NCBI GenBank assembly: GCA_023436225.1
Contig: JAEZKA010000084.1
Location: forward strand, 15,068 to 79,067
Length of the DNA stretch: 64,000 bases
Reading direction: 5' to 3'
Source: Bacillota bacterium
Lineage (GTDB): Bacteria; Bacillota; Clostridia; Lachnospirales; Lachnospiraceae
Below are positions 1-7,957 of this stretch, piece after piece (the first letter of the stretch is position 1; each line of letters starts with the position of its first letter). The notes beneath the pieces were generated by a model. The model was not told where the DNA came from, did no database searches, and saw only the letters and a list, made by a program, of their open reading frames with translations. The translations under genes were made by a program, and so were the position numbers.

Positions 1-444
1 TCAGTGTATGGTTGGCAAAAGGAATTAGGAACATGATGAAAAATATATTATAAAAGGTATCGATCAGAAAGAGAGAACGGCTATGATAGCGAAGATATTG
101 ATTTTTCAGATGCATTGCTTTCTTCATTGTGAGTCGCCTTTCTGTGATTATTAATAGAGAATATGGTTCATCCTATTCTATGTATTATGCACGAATTTGT
201 AGAAATAGACAAGAAATTTTGTGGGCTGATACAACACTTTAAATGGCTTTGAAAGATAAGGAATACATGTATGTTGGGTTTGAGTGAGGTTGGGATTAAA
301 AACTTGACATCCATTTCATATATGATACAATATCTTTGTTCCTGCATTTTCCATGAGGTTAAGAACACGTTCATAAGCAGTGTCTTACTTCTAAGTAAGC
401 AGGGATATTTCATATTATTAAGATTAATCGAAGGGGGTTCTGCT
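1..444. other. Window-start stretch without a recognisable complete gene
   Basis: No convincing gene is visible before the transporter at 445. One frame is open from position 3 to a stop at 51-53, and another is open from about 41 to a stop near 138 after two adjacent stops. Either could be the tail or decayed remnant of a gene lying to the left. The minus-strand open frame at 168-473 lies opposite the transporter's non-coding upstream extension and shows no family signature. Confidence 0.4.
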
Positions 445-1623
445 TTGACTGAAATATTAGTAAAACTATTCATAAAGGATTATAAGAATACGGAGAATGG
501 GAAGGTTCGTACTTCTTATGGCATCCTGTCGAGCCTTGTGGGGATTGCCTGCAATGTACTGCTCTTCTTAACAAAGCTGATCATCGGAATGCTGATCAAT
601 AGTATTTCGGTTATGGCGGATGCGTTTAATAACCTGTCCGATGCAGCTTCCTCCATCATCAGCTTCATCGGAGTAAAGTTAGCGGAAAGGCCGGCCGACA
701 AGGAGCATCCCTTCGGTCATGGGCGTTTTGAATATATTTCTGCCCTTGCGGTAGCATTTATCATATTACAGGTAGGGCTTCAGCTATTCAAGGGAGCACT
801 GGATAAGGTGCTTCATCCGGAGGAGATGACCTTTAATCCGATTCTGGTCGGAATATTGATCGTATCCGTACTGGTGAAGATCTGGATGTCCTTGTTTAAC
901 CGTAAGCTTGGCAAGCGGATTAATTCCACGGTGATGCTTGCAACCTCCGCGGATTCAAGAAATGACGTCCTCGTAACTTCAGCAACGATTATCTCTACCC
1001 TTATTGTAGCCTTTACCGGGGTGAATATCGATGGGTATATTGGACTTCTGGTATCAATCTTCGTCATGTTCGCAGGCTTCAATATCGCCAAGGAGACGCT
1101 GGAGCCGCTCCTAGGACAGGCAATCGAGCGTGAGGTCTATCAGAAGATTACCAGCATGGTGGAAGGGTATGAGGGTATCTGTGGTACCCATGACCTGATT
1201 ATTCATAATTACGGACCGACTCATCGTATGGCTACCATTCATGCAGAGGTTCCGAATAATATCGGTTTCGAGCATGCTCATGAGACCATCGACCAGATCG
1301 AGAGGGATGTTCTGGAGAAGTTGGATATCTTCCTGGTGATCCATATGGATCCTATTGAGGTAAATGATACGGCGGTAACTGAGAAGAAGGAGATGACCCT
1401 CGGTATCGTGCACAAGCTGGAGGCAAAAGCAACCATCCATGACTTTCGAATTGTGAACGGTGAGCACCAGATTAACCTGATCTTCGATTTGGTGATTCCG
1501 TATTCTTATACGAAAGAAGAGGAACAGAAGCTATTATCGAGGATTGTTGAGGAAATTCGTTTAAAAGACCCGAGATATCAGTGTATCATTACGATGGAGA
1601 ATAGTTTTGTAGCAGAGGAATAA
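445..1623 (+). CDS. Cation diffusion facilitator (CDF) family metal efflux transporter
   Basis: This 392-residue membrane protein of the CDF family exports divalent metal ions (Zn, Mn, Fe or Co) in exchange for protons. I place the start at the TTG at 445 because AAGGGGG lies just upstream at 431-437 and the peptide then begins LTEILVKLFIKDY, as clostridial homologues do; the frame is open from 271 but that extension has no homologue-like sequence. Family marks are the first metal-site motif in a membrane helix (ADAFNNLSDAASS, two Asp), the loop HPFGHGRFEYISA, and a second site SADSRNDVLVT. A cytoplasmic ferredoxin-like C-terminal domain follows (from about residue 210), with His-rich stretches such as HDLIIHNYGPTHR and HAEVPNNIGFEHAHE. 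The substrate cannot be told from sequence alone. Confidence 0.9.
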   Translation: MTEILVKLFIKDYKNTENGKVRTSYGILSSLVGIACNVLLFLTKLIIGMLINSISVMADAFNNLSDAASSIISFIGVKLAERPADKEHPFGHGRFEYISALAVAFIILQVGLQLFKGALDKVLHPEEMTFNPILVGILIVSVLVKIWMSLFNRKLGKRINSTVMLATSADSRNDVLVTSATIISTLIVAFTGVNIDGYIGLLVSIFVMFAGFNIAKETLEPLLGQAIEREVYQKITSMVEGYEGICGTHDLIIHNYGPTHRMATIHAEVPNNIGFEHAHETIDQIERDVLEKLDIFLVIHMDPIEVNDTAVTEKKEMTLGIVHKLEAKATIHDFRIVNGEHQINLIFDLVIPYSYTKEEEQKLLSRIVEEIRLKDPRYQCIITMENSFVAEE

Positions 1624-1649
1624 ATGTGTAGTATTGCCAGTAGTGACAA

Positions 1650-1669
1650 AGCCCTCCCTGGGGAGGGCT
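1650..1669. repeat. Perfect 8-bp hairpin downstream of the CDF transporter gene
   Basis: AGCCCTCC and GGAGGGCT pair around a CTGG loop, 26 bases after the transporter stop. There is no T run after it, so it is a possible 3'-end stabiliser rather than a proven intrinsic terminator. Confidence 0.4.
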
Positions 1670-1781
1670 GAGGGAAACGGTAGATTGGAGCAGAGGAATG
1701 GAGCTGACCTAGGACGAGCTAGAACGGATCTTCCGGGGATTGGGTTAGTAAAACTTGTCAAAAAAAAATTTAAATTAGGGC

Positions 1782-1810
1782 TTGCAAAATAGAAAGCCAT
1801 AAGTTATAAT
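1782..1810 (+). promoter_or_regulatory. Promoter of tRNA-Gln
   Basis: TTGCAA (1782-1787) and a consensus TATAAT (1805-1810) are separated by exactly 17 bases, and the tRNA begins 42 bases after the -10 box. This is a strong sigma-A type promoter. Confidence 0.8.
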
Positions 1811-1852
1811 ATCATTCGTGGCGGTCGTCACTACCACGAATTGAATAACCAT

Positions 1853-1924
1853 TGGGGTATCGCCAAACGGTAAGGCACTGGACTCTGACTCCAGCATTTT
1901 AAGGTTCAAATCCTTATACCCCAG
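1853..1924 (+). tRNA. tRNA-Gln (anticodon CTG)
   Basis: A 72-nt cloverleaf can be drawn by hand. The acceptor stem is TGGGGTA with TACCCCA (1917-1923) and discriminator G1924. The anticodon stem CTGGA/TCCAG encloses the loop CTCTGAC, giving anticodon CTG, which reads CAG (Gln). The T arm contains GGTTCAAATCC. The 3' CCA is not encoded. A promoter with 17-bp spacing lies upstream and an intrinsic terminator directly downstream, so the gene is a single transcription unit. Confidence 0.93.
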
Positions 1925-1929
1925 CTTGA

Positions 1930-1956
1930 AGCACTACTGCATGTAGTGCTTTTTTT
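1930..1956 (+). terminator. Intrinsic terminator of tRNA-Gln
   Basis: AGCACTAC and GTAGTGCT pair around the loop TGCAT, and a run of T follows (1950-1956). It lies six bases after the tRNA. Confidence 0.9.
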
Positions 1957-2130
1957 GTTATCTATGAACTAAATGTTGTGTATAGCAAGATGTTCTTTTA
2001 TAGGTAGAAACCTTCTTGGTAGACATTTGGTAGAATTTAAATCTATAGAAGAAATCCGTATCACAATTTTAAGTAGGATACCTTCATTATTTTTGGTAAG
2101 TTAATAATCACATTAAAGGAAGGTATATAT

Positions 2131-2178
2131 ATGGCAAGATTAAAATTAGGCGCTTACAGTGTATGGGTATGGGATTAA
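2131..2178 (+). CDS. Possible 15-aa peptide (leader-like ORF)
   Basis: ATG at 2131 is seven bases after AAAGGAAGG and opens a 15-codon frame, translated MARLKLGAYSVWVWD. The ribosome binding site is part of GGAAGGTAT (2118-2126), which is complementary to ATACCTTC at 2078-2085, so translation could be gated by a hairpin. No homologue is recognised. It may be a chance ORF or the remnant of a lost gene. Confidence 0.25.
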   Translation: MARLKLGAYSVWVWD

Positions 2179-2314
2179 ATTGGGTTAAGATTAGTGTTGA
2201 AAAATGGTTAAATATGAAAATTGGGATTTTCAAATCAACAAGCTTTTACAAGAGAAATGTCGGGCAAAATCTATTAAAATTCATTAATTTTAATAATTAT
2301 ACATTCTTTAATAA

Positions 2315-2343
2315 TTGACAGTCAATATTCGGTATGCTATTAT
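2315..2343 (+). promoter_or_regulatory. Promoter of the hydrogenase/MCP-like gene with an overlapping palindrome
   Basis: A perfect TTGACA (2315-2320) and TATTAT (2338-2343) are 17 bases apart. ATTGACAGTCAAT (2314-2326) is a palindrome centred on the end of the -35 box and could be a regulator site. The predicted leader is about 170 nt long. Confidence 0.6.
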
Positions 2344-2519
2344 TTCCTTTAAGTATAAAAAGATAAGAATTTAGCAATAAAGAGATTATTACCAACTTGT
2401 GCCTTACAATGAAAATACCTTTTTTATCATTAACTAATCTGTAATTAAGAGTGAAGATAACGTTTTAGAAATGACTTGATTTTGTGCGAAAGAAGAAACA
2501 ATGCTGGAGGGAGCAAAAT

Positions 2520-4445
2520 ATGTACAAAAGTGAAACGCTGATTCAATTAAACGAAGATAAGTGCGTGGGATGTAACAAATGTATCGTCAATTGTCCGATT
2601 TTAGGTGCAAATATCGGTTACATGGTTGAAGGAAAGAACAAGGTTAAGATTAATCCTGATAAATGTATTCATTGCGGAGAATGTATCAAGGTTTGTGATC
2701 ATGAGGCAAGGGAATTTAATGATGATACGGAGGAATTCATCCGTGATTTATTAGCCGGTAAGAAAATATCTCTTATTGTTGCACCATCCATTCGTGTAAA
2801 TATTCCGAATTATAAAAAGCTCTATGGCTACTTAAGAACAATTGGAGTTAATTTGATTTATGATGTATCTCTTGGTGCGGATATAACGGTATGGGCTTAT
2901 CTTAAGGCTATAAAGGAGAAGCAGCTATCCTCCCTTATTGCACAGCCCTGCCCTGCTATTGTAAATTATATAGAGAAATACGTGCCGGAGCTGATTGATC
3001 AGTTGGCACCTATTCACAGTCCAATGCTATGTACTGCGATCTATATGAAGAAATATAAAAAAATTATGGATAACATCGCCTTCCTATCTCCTTGCGTTGC
3101 AAAGTCAGATGAAATTCATGATAAGAATACACACGGCTTTGTTAATTATAATGTTACATTTAGAAGGCTCCTAGAGTATATTGCCGACAAGAATGTGAAT
3201 ATTGACAAGTTTGAAGAGTATGACTATGACGATGTTCCTTGTAGTCTAGGTCTATTGTTTTCAAGGCCCGGTGGTTTACGTGAAAATATAGAGCTTAAGG
3301 CTCCTGGCACTTGGGTGCGCCAGATTGAGGGACAGCACCATGCCTATGAGTATATAAATCAATATAAGGCGCGTAGAGAATTAGGAAGGGAAGTTCCGAA
3401 TATAGTTGATATACTGAATTGCTCCAATGGTTGCAATGTTGGCAGTGCGATCTGCCATAATAATAATCTGTTGATGGATGATTATGATTCGGAATTCAAT
3501 CATCTAAAGAGCAGTAAACTGAAGCAGCAGGAGCAATCCTTTTTGCGTAAGAAGAAGGATTCTCTGTATGCCATGTTCGATAAGACCTTACAATGGGAGG
3601 ACTTTATTCGTAACTATCATCATTATGAGACCTCCTTCCATATATCAGAGCCCAGTGAGGCAGATTACGATGTGATCTATGGTAGTATGGATAAGACCTT
3701 AGATTGGCAGAAGAATATTAATTGCTCTGCCTGCGGTTATGGAACCTGTAAGAACATGGCGAGGGCGATTCATAATGGCCTGAATGTATCTCAAAATTGT
3801 ATCAATTATAATCGCCAAGAGGTTCTGAATGAACAGCAGCAGTTGAAGAATAAGAACGAGCAGATGAAGGTCTTAGAGGAACTGAATCAATTATCCGATG
3901 AGAAGGTGAAGAGTGCAGAGCGATTAAAGATGAGGGTTTCGGAGATTATTCATTCCGTAAGCCAGGTATCACAGGGAAATGAAGAAGCTGCTATTGCTAT
4001 TGATAAGATTTCTAAGGACATTGCAGATGTATTTGATACGACAAAAATTCTGAGAGACAGTGTAAGTGATATGCAGGATAAACTAGATAAGTTCTCATCT
4101 GCCGCAGGACAAATCGTCTCGATTTCAGATCAAACAAACCTTTTGGCTTTGAATGCGGCGATTGAAGCTGCAAGAGCCGGAGAATCCGGCAGGGGCTTTT
4201 CTGTTGTTGCAGATCAGGTGAAGAAGCTTTCCGTTCAATCAAAGGCTGCAGCCTCCTCAACCCAGAGTGATCAGGGTTCCATGCTGAAGCTTATCACTCA
4301 GATATTCGAAGTATCAATGACCTTGACCGAGAAGATGGAGAGTGTAAAGGATTCCATCAATGATATTAATGCGATAACCGAAGAGGTATCTGCGAATAGT
4401 GAAGAGATATGTACAGTTGCCTCCAGCTTGCTAGATAAAGAATAA
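2520..4445 (+). CDS. [FeFe]-hydrogenase-like iron-sulfur protein fused to a methyl-accepting (MCP) signalling domain
   Basis: This is a 641-residue soluble protein. The ATG at 2520 is chosen because GGAGGG (2506-2511) precedes it; the frame opens 12 codons earlier without a ribosome binding site. Two ferredoxin-type 4Fe-4S motifs come first (CVGCNKCIVNCP and CIHCGECIKVCDH, residues 15-65). An [FeFe]-hydrogenase large-subunit domain follows, with candidate H-cluster cysteines C144 (QPCPA), C192 (SPCVAKSDE), and C301 and C305 (CSNGCNVGS). Next is a CSACGYGTC cluster motif at about residue 402, then a coiled coil, and finally an MCP hairpin with SDQTNLLALNAAIEAARAGE. No membrane segment is present. 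The fusion suggests a cytoplasmic redox or H2 sensor that talks to CheA-type kinases rather than a bulk hydrogenase; that role is inferred. The MCP part looks shorter than usual at its C-terminus. Confidence 0.85.
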   Translation: MYKSETLIQLNEDKCVGCNKCIVNCPILGANIGYMVEGKNKVKINPDKCIHCGECIKVCDHEAREFNDDTEEFIRDLLAGKKISLIVAPSIRVNIPNYKKLYGYLRTIGVNLIYDVSLGADITVWAYLKAIKEKQLSSLIAQPCPAIVNYIEKYVPELIDQLAPIHSPMLCTAIYMKKYKKIMDNIAFLSPCVAKSDEIHDKNTHGFVNYNVTFRRLLEYIADKNVNIDKFEEYDYDDVPCSLGLLFSRPGGLRENIELKAPGTWVRQIEGQHHAYEYINQYKARRELGREVPNIVDILNCSNGCNVGSAICHNNNLLMDDYDSEFNHLKSSKLKQQEQSFLRKKKDSLYAMFDKTLQWEDFIRNYHHYETSFHISEPSEADYDVIYGSMDKTLDWQKNINCSACGYGTCKNMARAIHNGLNVSQNCINYNRQEVLNEQQQLKNKNEQMKVLEELNQLSDEKVKSAERLKMRVSEIIHSVSQVSQGNEEAAIAIDKISKDIADVFDTTKILRDSVSDMQDKLDKFSSAAGQIVSISDQTNLLALNAAIEAARAGESGRGFSVVADQVKKLSVQSKAAASSTQSDQGSMLKLITQIFEVSMTLTEKMESVKDSINDINAITEEVSANSEEICTVASSLLDKE

Positions 4446-4607
4446 CCCTTAGAGGGTTAGACTTCCCAGTTTATTCATACAGTGGTCACTTAGCCGAAGT
4501 AAATACTCAGATTGCTGCAGTAATTGCCCAAGGGTATCCGGTGTCGGAGATTACGATTGACAAACATAATACTTGTGTTATACTTAAAAATATTAAACAA
4601 ATCAACA

Positions 4608-4643
4608 AGAGGGTTGTATGTTATTGCATACAGCTCTTTTTTG
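4608..4643 (+). terminator. Intrinsic terminator after the hydrogenase/MCP-like gene
   Basis: A 13-bp stem (4608-4620 with 4627-4639, including G-T pairs) closes a six-base loop and runs into a T tract. It lies between the hydrogenase-like gene and the RelA/SpoT-TPR gene. The region just before it (about 4449-4606) is open in the frame of the next gene and may be decayed coding sequence. Confidence 0.75.
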
Positions 4644-4726
4644 TTGTAAATAAGGGCTTTGGCAGTAGTGGAAGGCTAGCTGCTGCTATGGTTATATTGG
4701 TACTTTATAGGAAAGGAAGGAAGCTT

Positions 4727-6484
4727 ATGCCAGTTATCGAGGAGTTTTTGAATCAGTATGCGAAAAAGATTGATTTTTATAGAGAGGCGGGTAGAATCTG
4801 CGCTCATTTATGTGAAACTAATATGGAGCAGATGGGCATCCGAACGATCGTAACCAGCAGGGCTAAGAGAGAAGATCGCTTAAGAGATAAGCTTGAGAAA
4901 CGCAGCATAACAAAGAATTATTCTTCCTTTGAAGAAATTGAGGAGGATATCGCTGATCTGGCAGGTGTCCGTATTGCGTTGTATTTCCCAGGAGATTTGG
5001 TTAAGGTACAGAAATTCATCGAGGCTAATTTTCAAGTAAAGGAATGCAGAGTATTCCCTGGAAATGAAGTTGTAGAGGATACGATGGCCTGTCCTTACCA
5101 GAAACGCTTCTCTGGATATTGGGCAACTCATTGCAGGGTGTACCTGAAGGAAAAGGATCTATCTGAGGATGCCGTAAAATATGCGGACACGATGATCGAG
5201 ATTCAGATCGCATCCGCCTTAATGCATGCTTGGGCAGAGGTAGAGCATGATCTAATCTACAAGCCCTATAGCGGTGACCTATCCTATGAGGAGTATCAGA
5301 TTCTGGATGAGCTTAACGGACTTGTGTTAGCCGGTGAGATAGCACTGCAGAGACTCCAGAAGGCAGTGAAGAACCGAGTCAGCCAGGCAGGTAAGGAATT
5401 TAATAATCACTACGAGGTTGCAATGTTCCTTCATACCAATTTAGGCTCTGTATCTGATGGAGTACAAATAGTATTGGGTCGCGTGGATCTTATGTTTCAA
5501 TGTATTAAGTCCTCTGAGTATCAGAAGCCTGAGAGGTTAAAGGAGCTGCTGATCTATGTAGACATTGCAGACAATGACCGATCTGTGGTGGAGCAGCTTA
5601 TGGAGCAGCTTCGAATTAGGCAGCCGGAGCTATTTGAAAGCTATCAAAATATGATACAAAGTGAGGAGCTAAAGTATCAACTGGAGACCTTACAAATCAA
5701 CCGCGAAAGCGGTAACCGTCAGGGAGAAGCCAATACCTTAGCGAATATCGGATATATATATACATCGAAGGAAAAGTACGATGAAGCAATCAGGTATTTT
5801 ACGAAGGCATTGCAGATTAATATTGAAATCGGTGGACGTCAGGGGGAAGCGAATCAGCTGCTGAATTTGGGATCGACCTATCGTTTGCTAGGGGACATGA
5901 GTAAGGGAATGGATTATTGTAAGCAGGCATTAAAGCTTCATACAAAAATTTTCTATAAGCAAGGCCAGGCAAATACCCTTAGTATGATTGGCAATATTTA
6001 TACGGATGAGGGAAATTACGAAGAAGCCGCTCGTTTTCATCAGGATGCTTTAAAAATATACCGGGTGACAAATTATAAGGTCGGAGAGATATTGCAGCTC
6101 AATCATCTAGGTCTTTTGAGCGCAAAGCAGAAGGATATTGAGCAGGCAATACTCTACTTTCAAAGAACTCTAGAGCTATGTAGCAGCTATGAGTATAAGC
6201 AGGGCGAGGGGGAAGCACTGTATCAGCTTGGCAACCTGATGTTATCCATGGATAAATATGAGGAAGCAGTGGATTATTATAGTAAGGCCTTAAGGGTTCA
6301 GGAGGAGAGCAGTAATCGAAAGAATAAGATTAATCTTTACATAAGTCTCGGAGAGGCATTTGCTCTTCAAGGGGAGGTTGAGCAAGCCAGACAATGCTAT
6401 ACAGAGGCCCTGATGATCAGTAAAAGTATTGAAGCCAAAGGGATTGAGGAGAAAGTGATGGAGTACTTAAGTCTTTTGAAGTAA
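4727..6484 (+). CDS. RelA/SpoT nucleotidyltransferase-domain protein with C-terminal TPR repeats
   Basis: This is a 585-residue cytoplasmic protein. ATG at 4727 follows AAAGGAAGG (4712-4720); the open frame upstream runs through a terminator and is not used. Residues about 40-190 form a RelA/SpoT synthetase-type fold: SRAKREDRLRDKLEKRS, then DLAGVRIALYFPGD, GYWATHCRV and EIQIASALMHAWAEVEHDL. The canonical EIQIRT Arg is replaced (EIQIAS) and the usual GYRSIH reads GYWATH, so it may not make (p)ppGpp in the ordinary way. A helical linker follows, then about six TPR units (residues 325-585), for example ANLANIGYIYTSKEKYDEA-like repeats. There is no HD hydrolase, TGS or ACT domain, so this is not the housekeeping Rel. 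The TPRs imply a protein partner or peptide sensing. Nucleotide, target and partner are unknown. Confidence 0.8.
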   Translation: MPVIEEFLNQYAKKIDFYREAGRICAHLCETNMEQMGIRTIVTSRAKREDRLRDKLEKRSITKNYSSFEEIEEDIADLAGVRIALYFPGDLVKVQKFIEANFQVKECRVFPGNEVVEDTMACPYQKRFSGYWATHCRVYLKEKDLSEDAVKYADTMIEIQIASALMHAWAEVEHDLIYKPYSGDLSYEEYQILDELNGLVLAGEIALQRLQKAVKNRVSQAGKEFNNHYEVAMFLHTNLGSVSDGVQIVLGRVDLMFQCIKSSEYQKPERLKELLIYVDIADNDRSVVEQLMEQLRIRQPELFESYQNMIQSEELKYQLETLQINRESGNRQGEANTLANIGYIYTSKEKYDEAIRYFTKALQINIEIGGRQGEANQLLNLGSTYRLLGDMSKGMDYCKQALKLHTKIFYKQGQANTLSMIGNIYTDEGNYEEAARFHQDALKIYRVTNYKVGEILQLNHLGLLSAKQKDIEQAILYFQRTLELCSSYEYKQGEGEALYQLGNLMLSMDKYEEAVDYYSKALRVQEESSNRKNKINLYISLGEAFALQGEVEQARQCYTEALMISKSIEAKGIEEKVMEYLSLLK

Positions 6485-6593
6485 CTATTTGATCATTCAA
6501 CTGCACTGATCTTTGAAGTTAAATATACAACGACTTTAATAAAGGATACCTTAACTCCATCCAACTCTACTGAGCAAATATAAATCAATAGTA

Positions 6594-7586
6594 TTAATTC
6601 TTCGTATCCAATGTGGCTTCAGGGTTACTTCTTTTCTCTTCCTTTACCAGCTTCACTGTAATTACGATGGCAACAATAATAAATCCGATGCCGCCGATAA
6701 TTCCGGTGGGAGAAGGTCCTATGAAAGGATTGCCGCCATCAATGGAGTAATAGATTCCTACCGCAGCAATGGAGTTAAGTCCTCCGTGAGCAAAGATTGC
6801 AGGAATACAGCTGTTGGTTTTGATGGTTATGTAAGAGAAGATTACACCCATTACGATACAGAAGAGGATCATAGCAAGAATTCCGGTATAAGGAAAGCCT
6901 GGATAGCCTGTACCGTAATTATGACCGAGAGCAGTCAACGGCGCATGCCATACACCCCAGATAACACCATTGATGAGAAGCATCGGAAGGATCTTGAATT
7001 TATTCTTCATCTTCGGGAGAAGATAACCTCTCCAGCCCCATTCCTCACCAAAGCAATTGAGTACATTAATTAAAGGTCCGATAAAGAAGGCCGTAGCCAT
7101 CTGAACAAGCAGTGTGGTCTGTAATTGGGAGGTTGTCATATCTAAACCGGCACTCTCATAAGCCTTGGCTAGACTTGATAATTCGGGATCGAACTGACCG
7201 GGATTAAGTGCAAAGTAGATTAATGCACCGACAGCGGTTAATATCGAAGGTCCGAACCAGGCAAACAGATAATAACCCCAATTGCTTTTAAACCGCGGTA
7301 ATTGAAGGAGCGAGTTGCGTAAGCCTTCTTTGGTGATCAGTCTGGTCACTAATACAGCGATGGCGGGAATAAACATCACCATTCCTATCAAGGACTGACC
7401 TAGCATTGCTTGCTGTTGATTCTCTCCAGTAAGCAAGGGGCGTATCACGCCTATCTCTAGAGAATAAGTAATAATAAATGTTATTACCAAAAACAACAGA
7501 ATTCTTTTTGTTTCTAATTTTGGATCTGTTCCATGATGAACCGATTCTTGCTCTTGATTTCCTTGAAGCAGTTTATTCATGTTCAT
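6594..7586 (-). CDS. CPBP-family intramembrane metalloprotease (Abi/CAAX-like)
   Basis: This is a 330-residue multi-pass membrane protein. I start it at 7586 (MNMNKLLQG), because GGGAGG lies five bases upstream on the minus strand; the frame is open a further 48 codons upstream, across the neighbour's promoter. Family motifs are present in order: EEWGWRGYLLP (the EExxxR motif), GVWHAPLTALGHN (His of motif 2) and FAHGGLNSIAAVG (motif 3). About eight hydrophobic segments surround them. CPBP proteins cleave or modify prenylated or small membrane peptides and often protect against bacteriocins; the substrate here is unknown. It is divergent from the MarR gene at 7958, whose operators lie between the two, so it is a candidate member of that regulon. 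Confidence 0.85.
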   Translation of the reverse strand: MNMNKLLQGNQEQESVHHGTDPKLETKRILLFLVITFIITYSLEIGVIRPLLTGENQQQAMLGQSLIGMVMFIPAIAVLVTRLITKEGLRNSLLQLPRFKSNWGYYLFAWFGPSILTAVGALIYFALNPGQFDPELSSLAKAYESAGLDMTTSQLQTTLLVQMATAFFIGPLINVLNCFGEEWGWRGYLLPKMKNKFKILPMLLINGVIWGVWHAPLTALGHNYGTGYPGFPYTGILAMILFCIVMGVIFSYITIKTNSCIPAIFAHGGLNSIAAVGIYYSIDGGNPFIGPSPTGIIGGIGFIIVAIVITVKLVKEEKRSNPEATLDTKN

Positions 7587-7714
7587 AATTACCTCCCACT
7601 TATTTTTGAGACTATCATAACACAAAGTCATAGCCATTACTATAGTATTATATTTGCCCTCGGTGTTGAAAACTGTGGAGGCTGTACGGAGTGAATTTAA
7701 GAATAACATAATAT

Positions 7715-7726
7715 CAAGGTACCTTG
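7715..7726. promoter_or_regulatory. Operator 1: perfect 12-bp palindrome overlapping the marR-like promoter -35 box
   Basis: CAAGGTACCTTG is a perfect palindrome that overlaps the first bases of TTGACA (7724-7729). With the second site at 7760-7767 it forms a pair 43 bp apart, centre to centre (about four helical turns). Confidence 0.65.
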
Positions 7727-7752
7727 ACAAAGCGGTATAAAGGATTTACAAT
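7724..7752 (+). promoter_or_regulatory. Promoter of the MarR-family regulator gene
   Basis: Consensus TTGACA (7724-7729) and TACAAT (7747-7752) are separated by 17 bases. The promoter is bracketed by two palindromes sharing AAGGTACC, which suggests autorepression. The transcript would begin near 7760 and carry a leader of about 200 nt full of tandem repeats. Confidence 0.75.
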
Positions 7753-7759
7753 AATACCA

Positions 7760-7767
7760 AGGTACCT
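7760..7767. promoter_or_regulatory. Operator 2: AGGTACCT palindrome at the expected transcription start
   Basis: This shares AAGGTACCT with operator 1 and lies just after the -10 box, where bound protein would block initiation. The flanks (CC on the left, AA on the right) are less symmetrical than those of operator 1. Confidence 0.55.
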
Positions 7768-7770
7768 AAT

Positions 7771-7921
7771 TAAGTGAAAGCTATTAAGTAAAAGCTATTA
7801 AGTGAAAGCTATTAAATGGAGGCCACTAAATGGAAGCTACCAAATAGAGTCTACTAAATAGAATTACTAAATAGAATTACTAAATGGAACCTACTAAATA
7901 AAACCTACTCAATAGAACTAT
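7771..7921 (+). repeat. 14-bp tandem repeat array in the 5' leader of the MarR-family gene
   Basis: Eleven head-to-tail units fill the leader. Units 1-3 (from 7771, 7785 and 7799) read TAAGTGAAAGCTAT with at most one change. Units 4-6 and 9-10 are variants such as TAAATGGAAGCTAC. Units 7, 8 and 11 are 13 bp. The last unit ends at 7921, 36 bases before the start codon. The array is non-coding and AT-rich with almost no self-complementarity. Confidence 0.85.
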
Positions 7922-7957
7922 ATTAATTCACTACCTTACTGAAAGAAGTGTGATGCT

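Larger units (their letters stand above)
1957..2519. other. Intergenic region with an SD-masking hairpin, a 15-codon ORF and the hydrogenase-like gene's promoter
   Basis: This stretch of about 560 bases has no recognised gene. A 15-codon ORF at 2131-2178 has a good ribosome binding site (AAAGGAAGG at 2115-2123), and that site can pair with ATACCTTC at 2078-2085. A promoter for the next gene is at 2315-2343. The rest is very AT-rich and shows no other structure that I can defend. Confidence 0.5.

Noticed and set aside
271..444. N-terminal 58-codon extension of the CDF transporter
   Set aside because: No ribosome binding site and not homologue-like; the TTG at 445 has a good one and matches the family start.
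168..473. 101-codon minus-strand ORF at the window start
   Set aside because: Shadow of the region upstream of the CDF gene; no ribosome binding site or domain.
1650..1669. Intrinsic terminator of the CDF gene
   Set aside because: Perfect hairpin but no T run; kept only as a hairpin.
7771..7921. CRISPR array
   Set aside because: Units are 13-14 bp, directly abutting and drifting, with no spacers and no cas genes. They are a tandem repeat in a gene leader.
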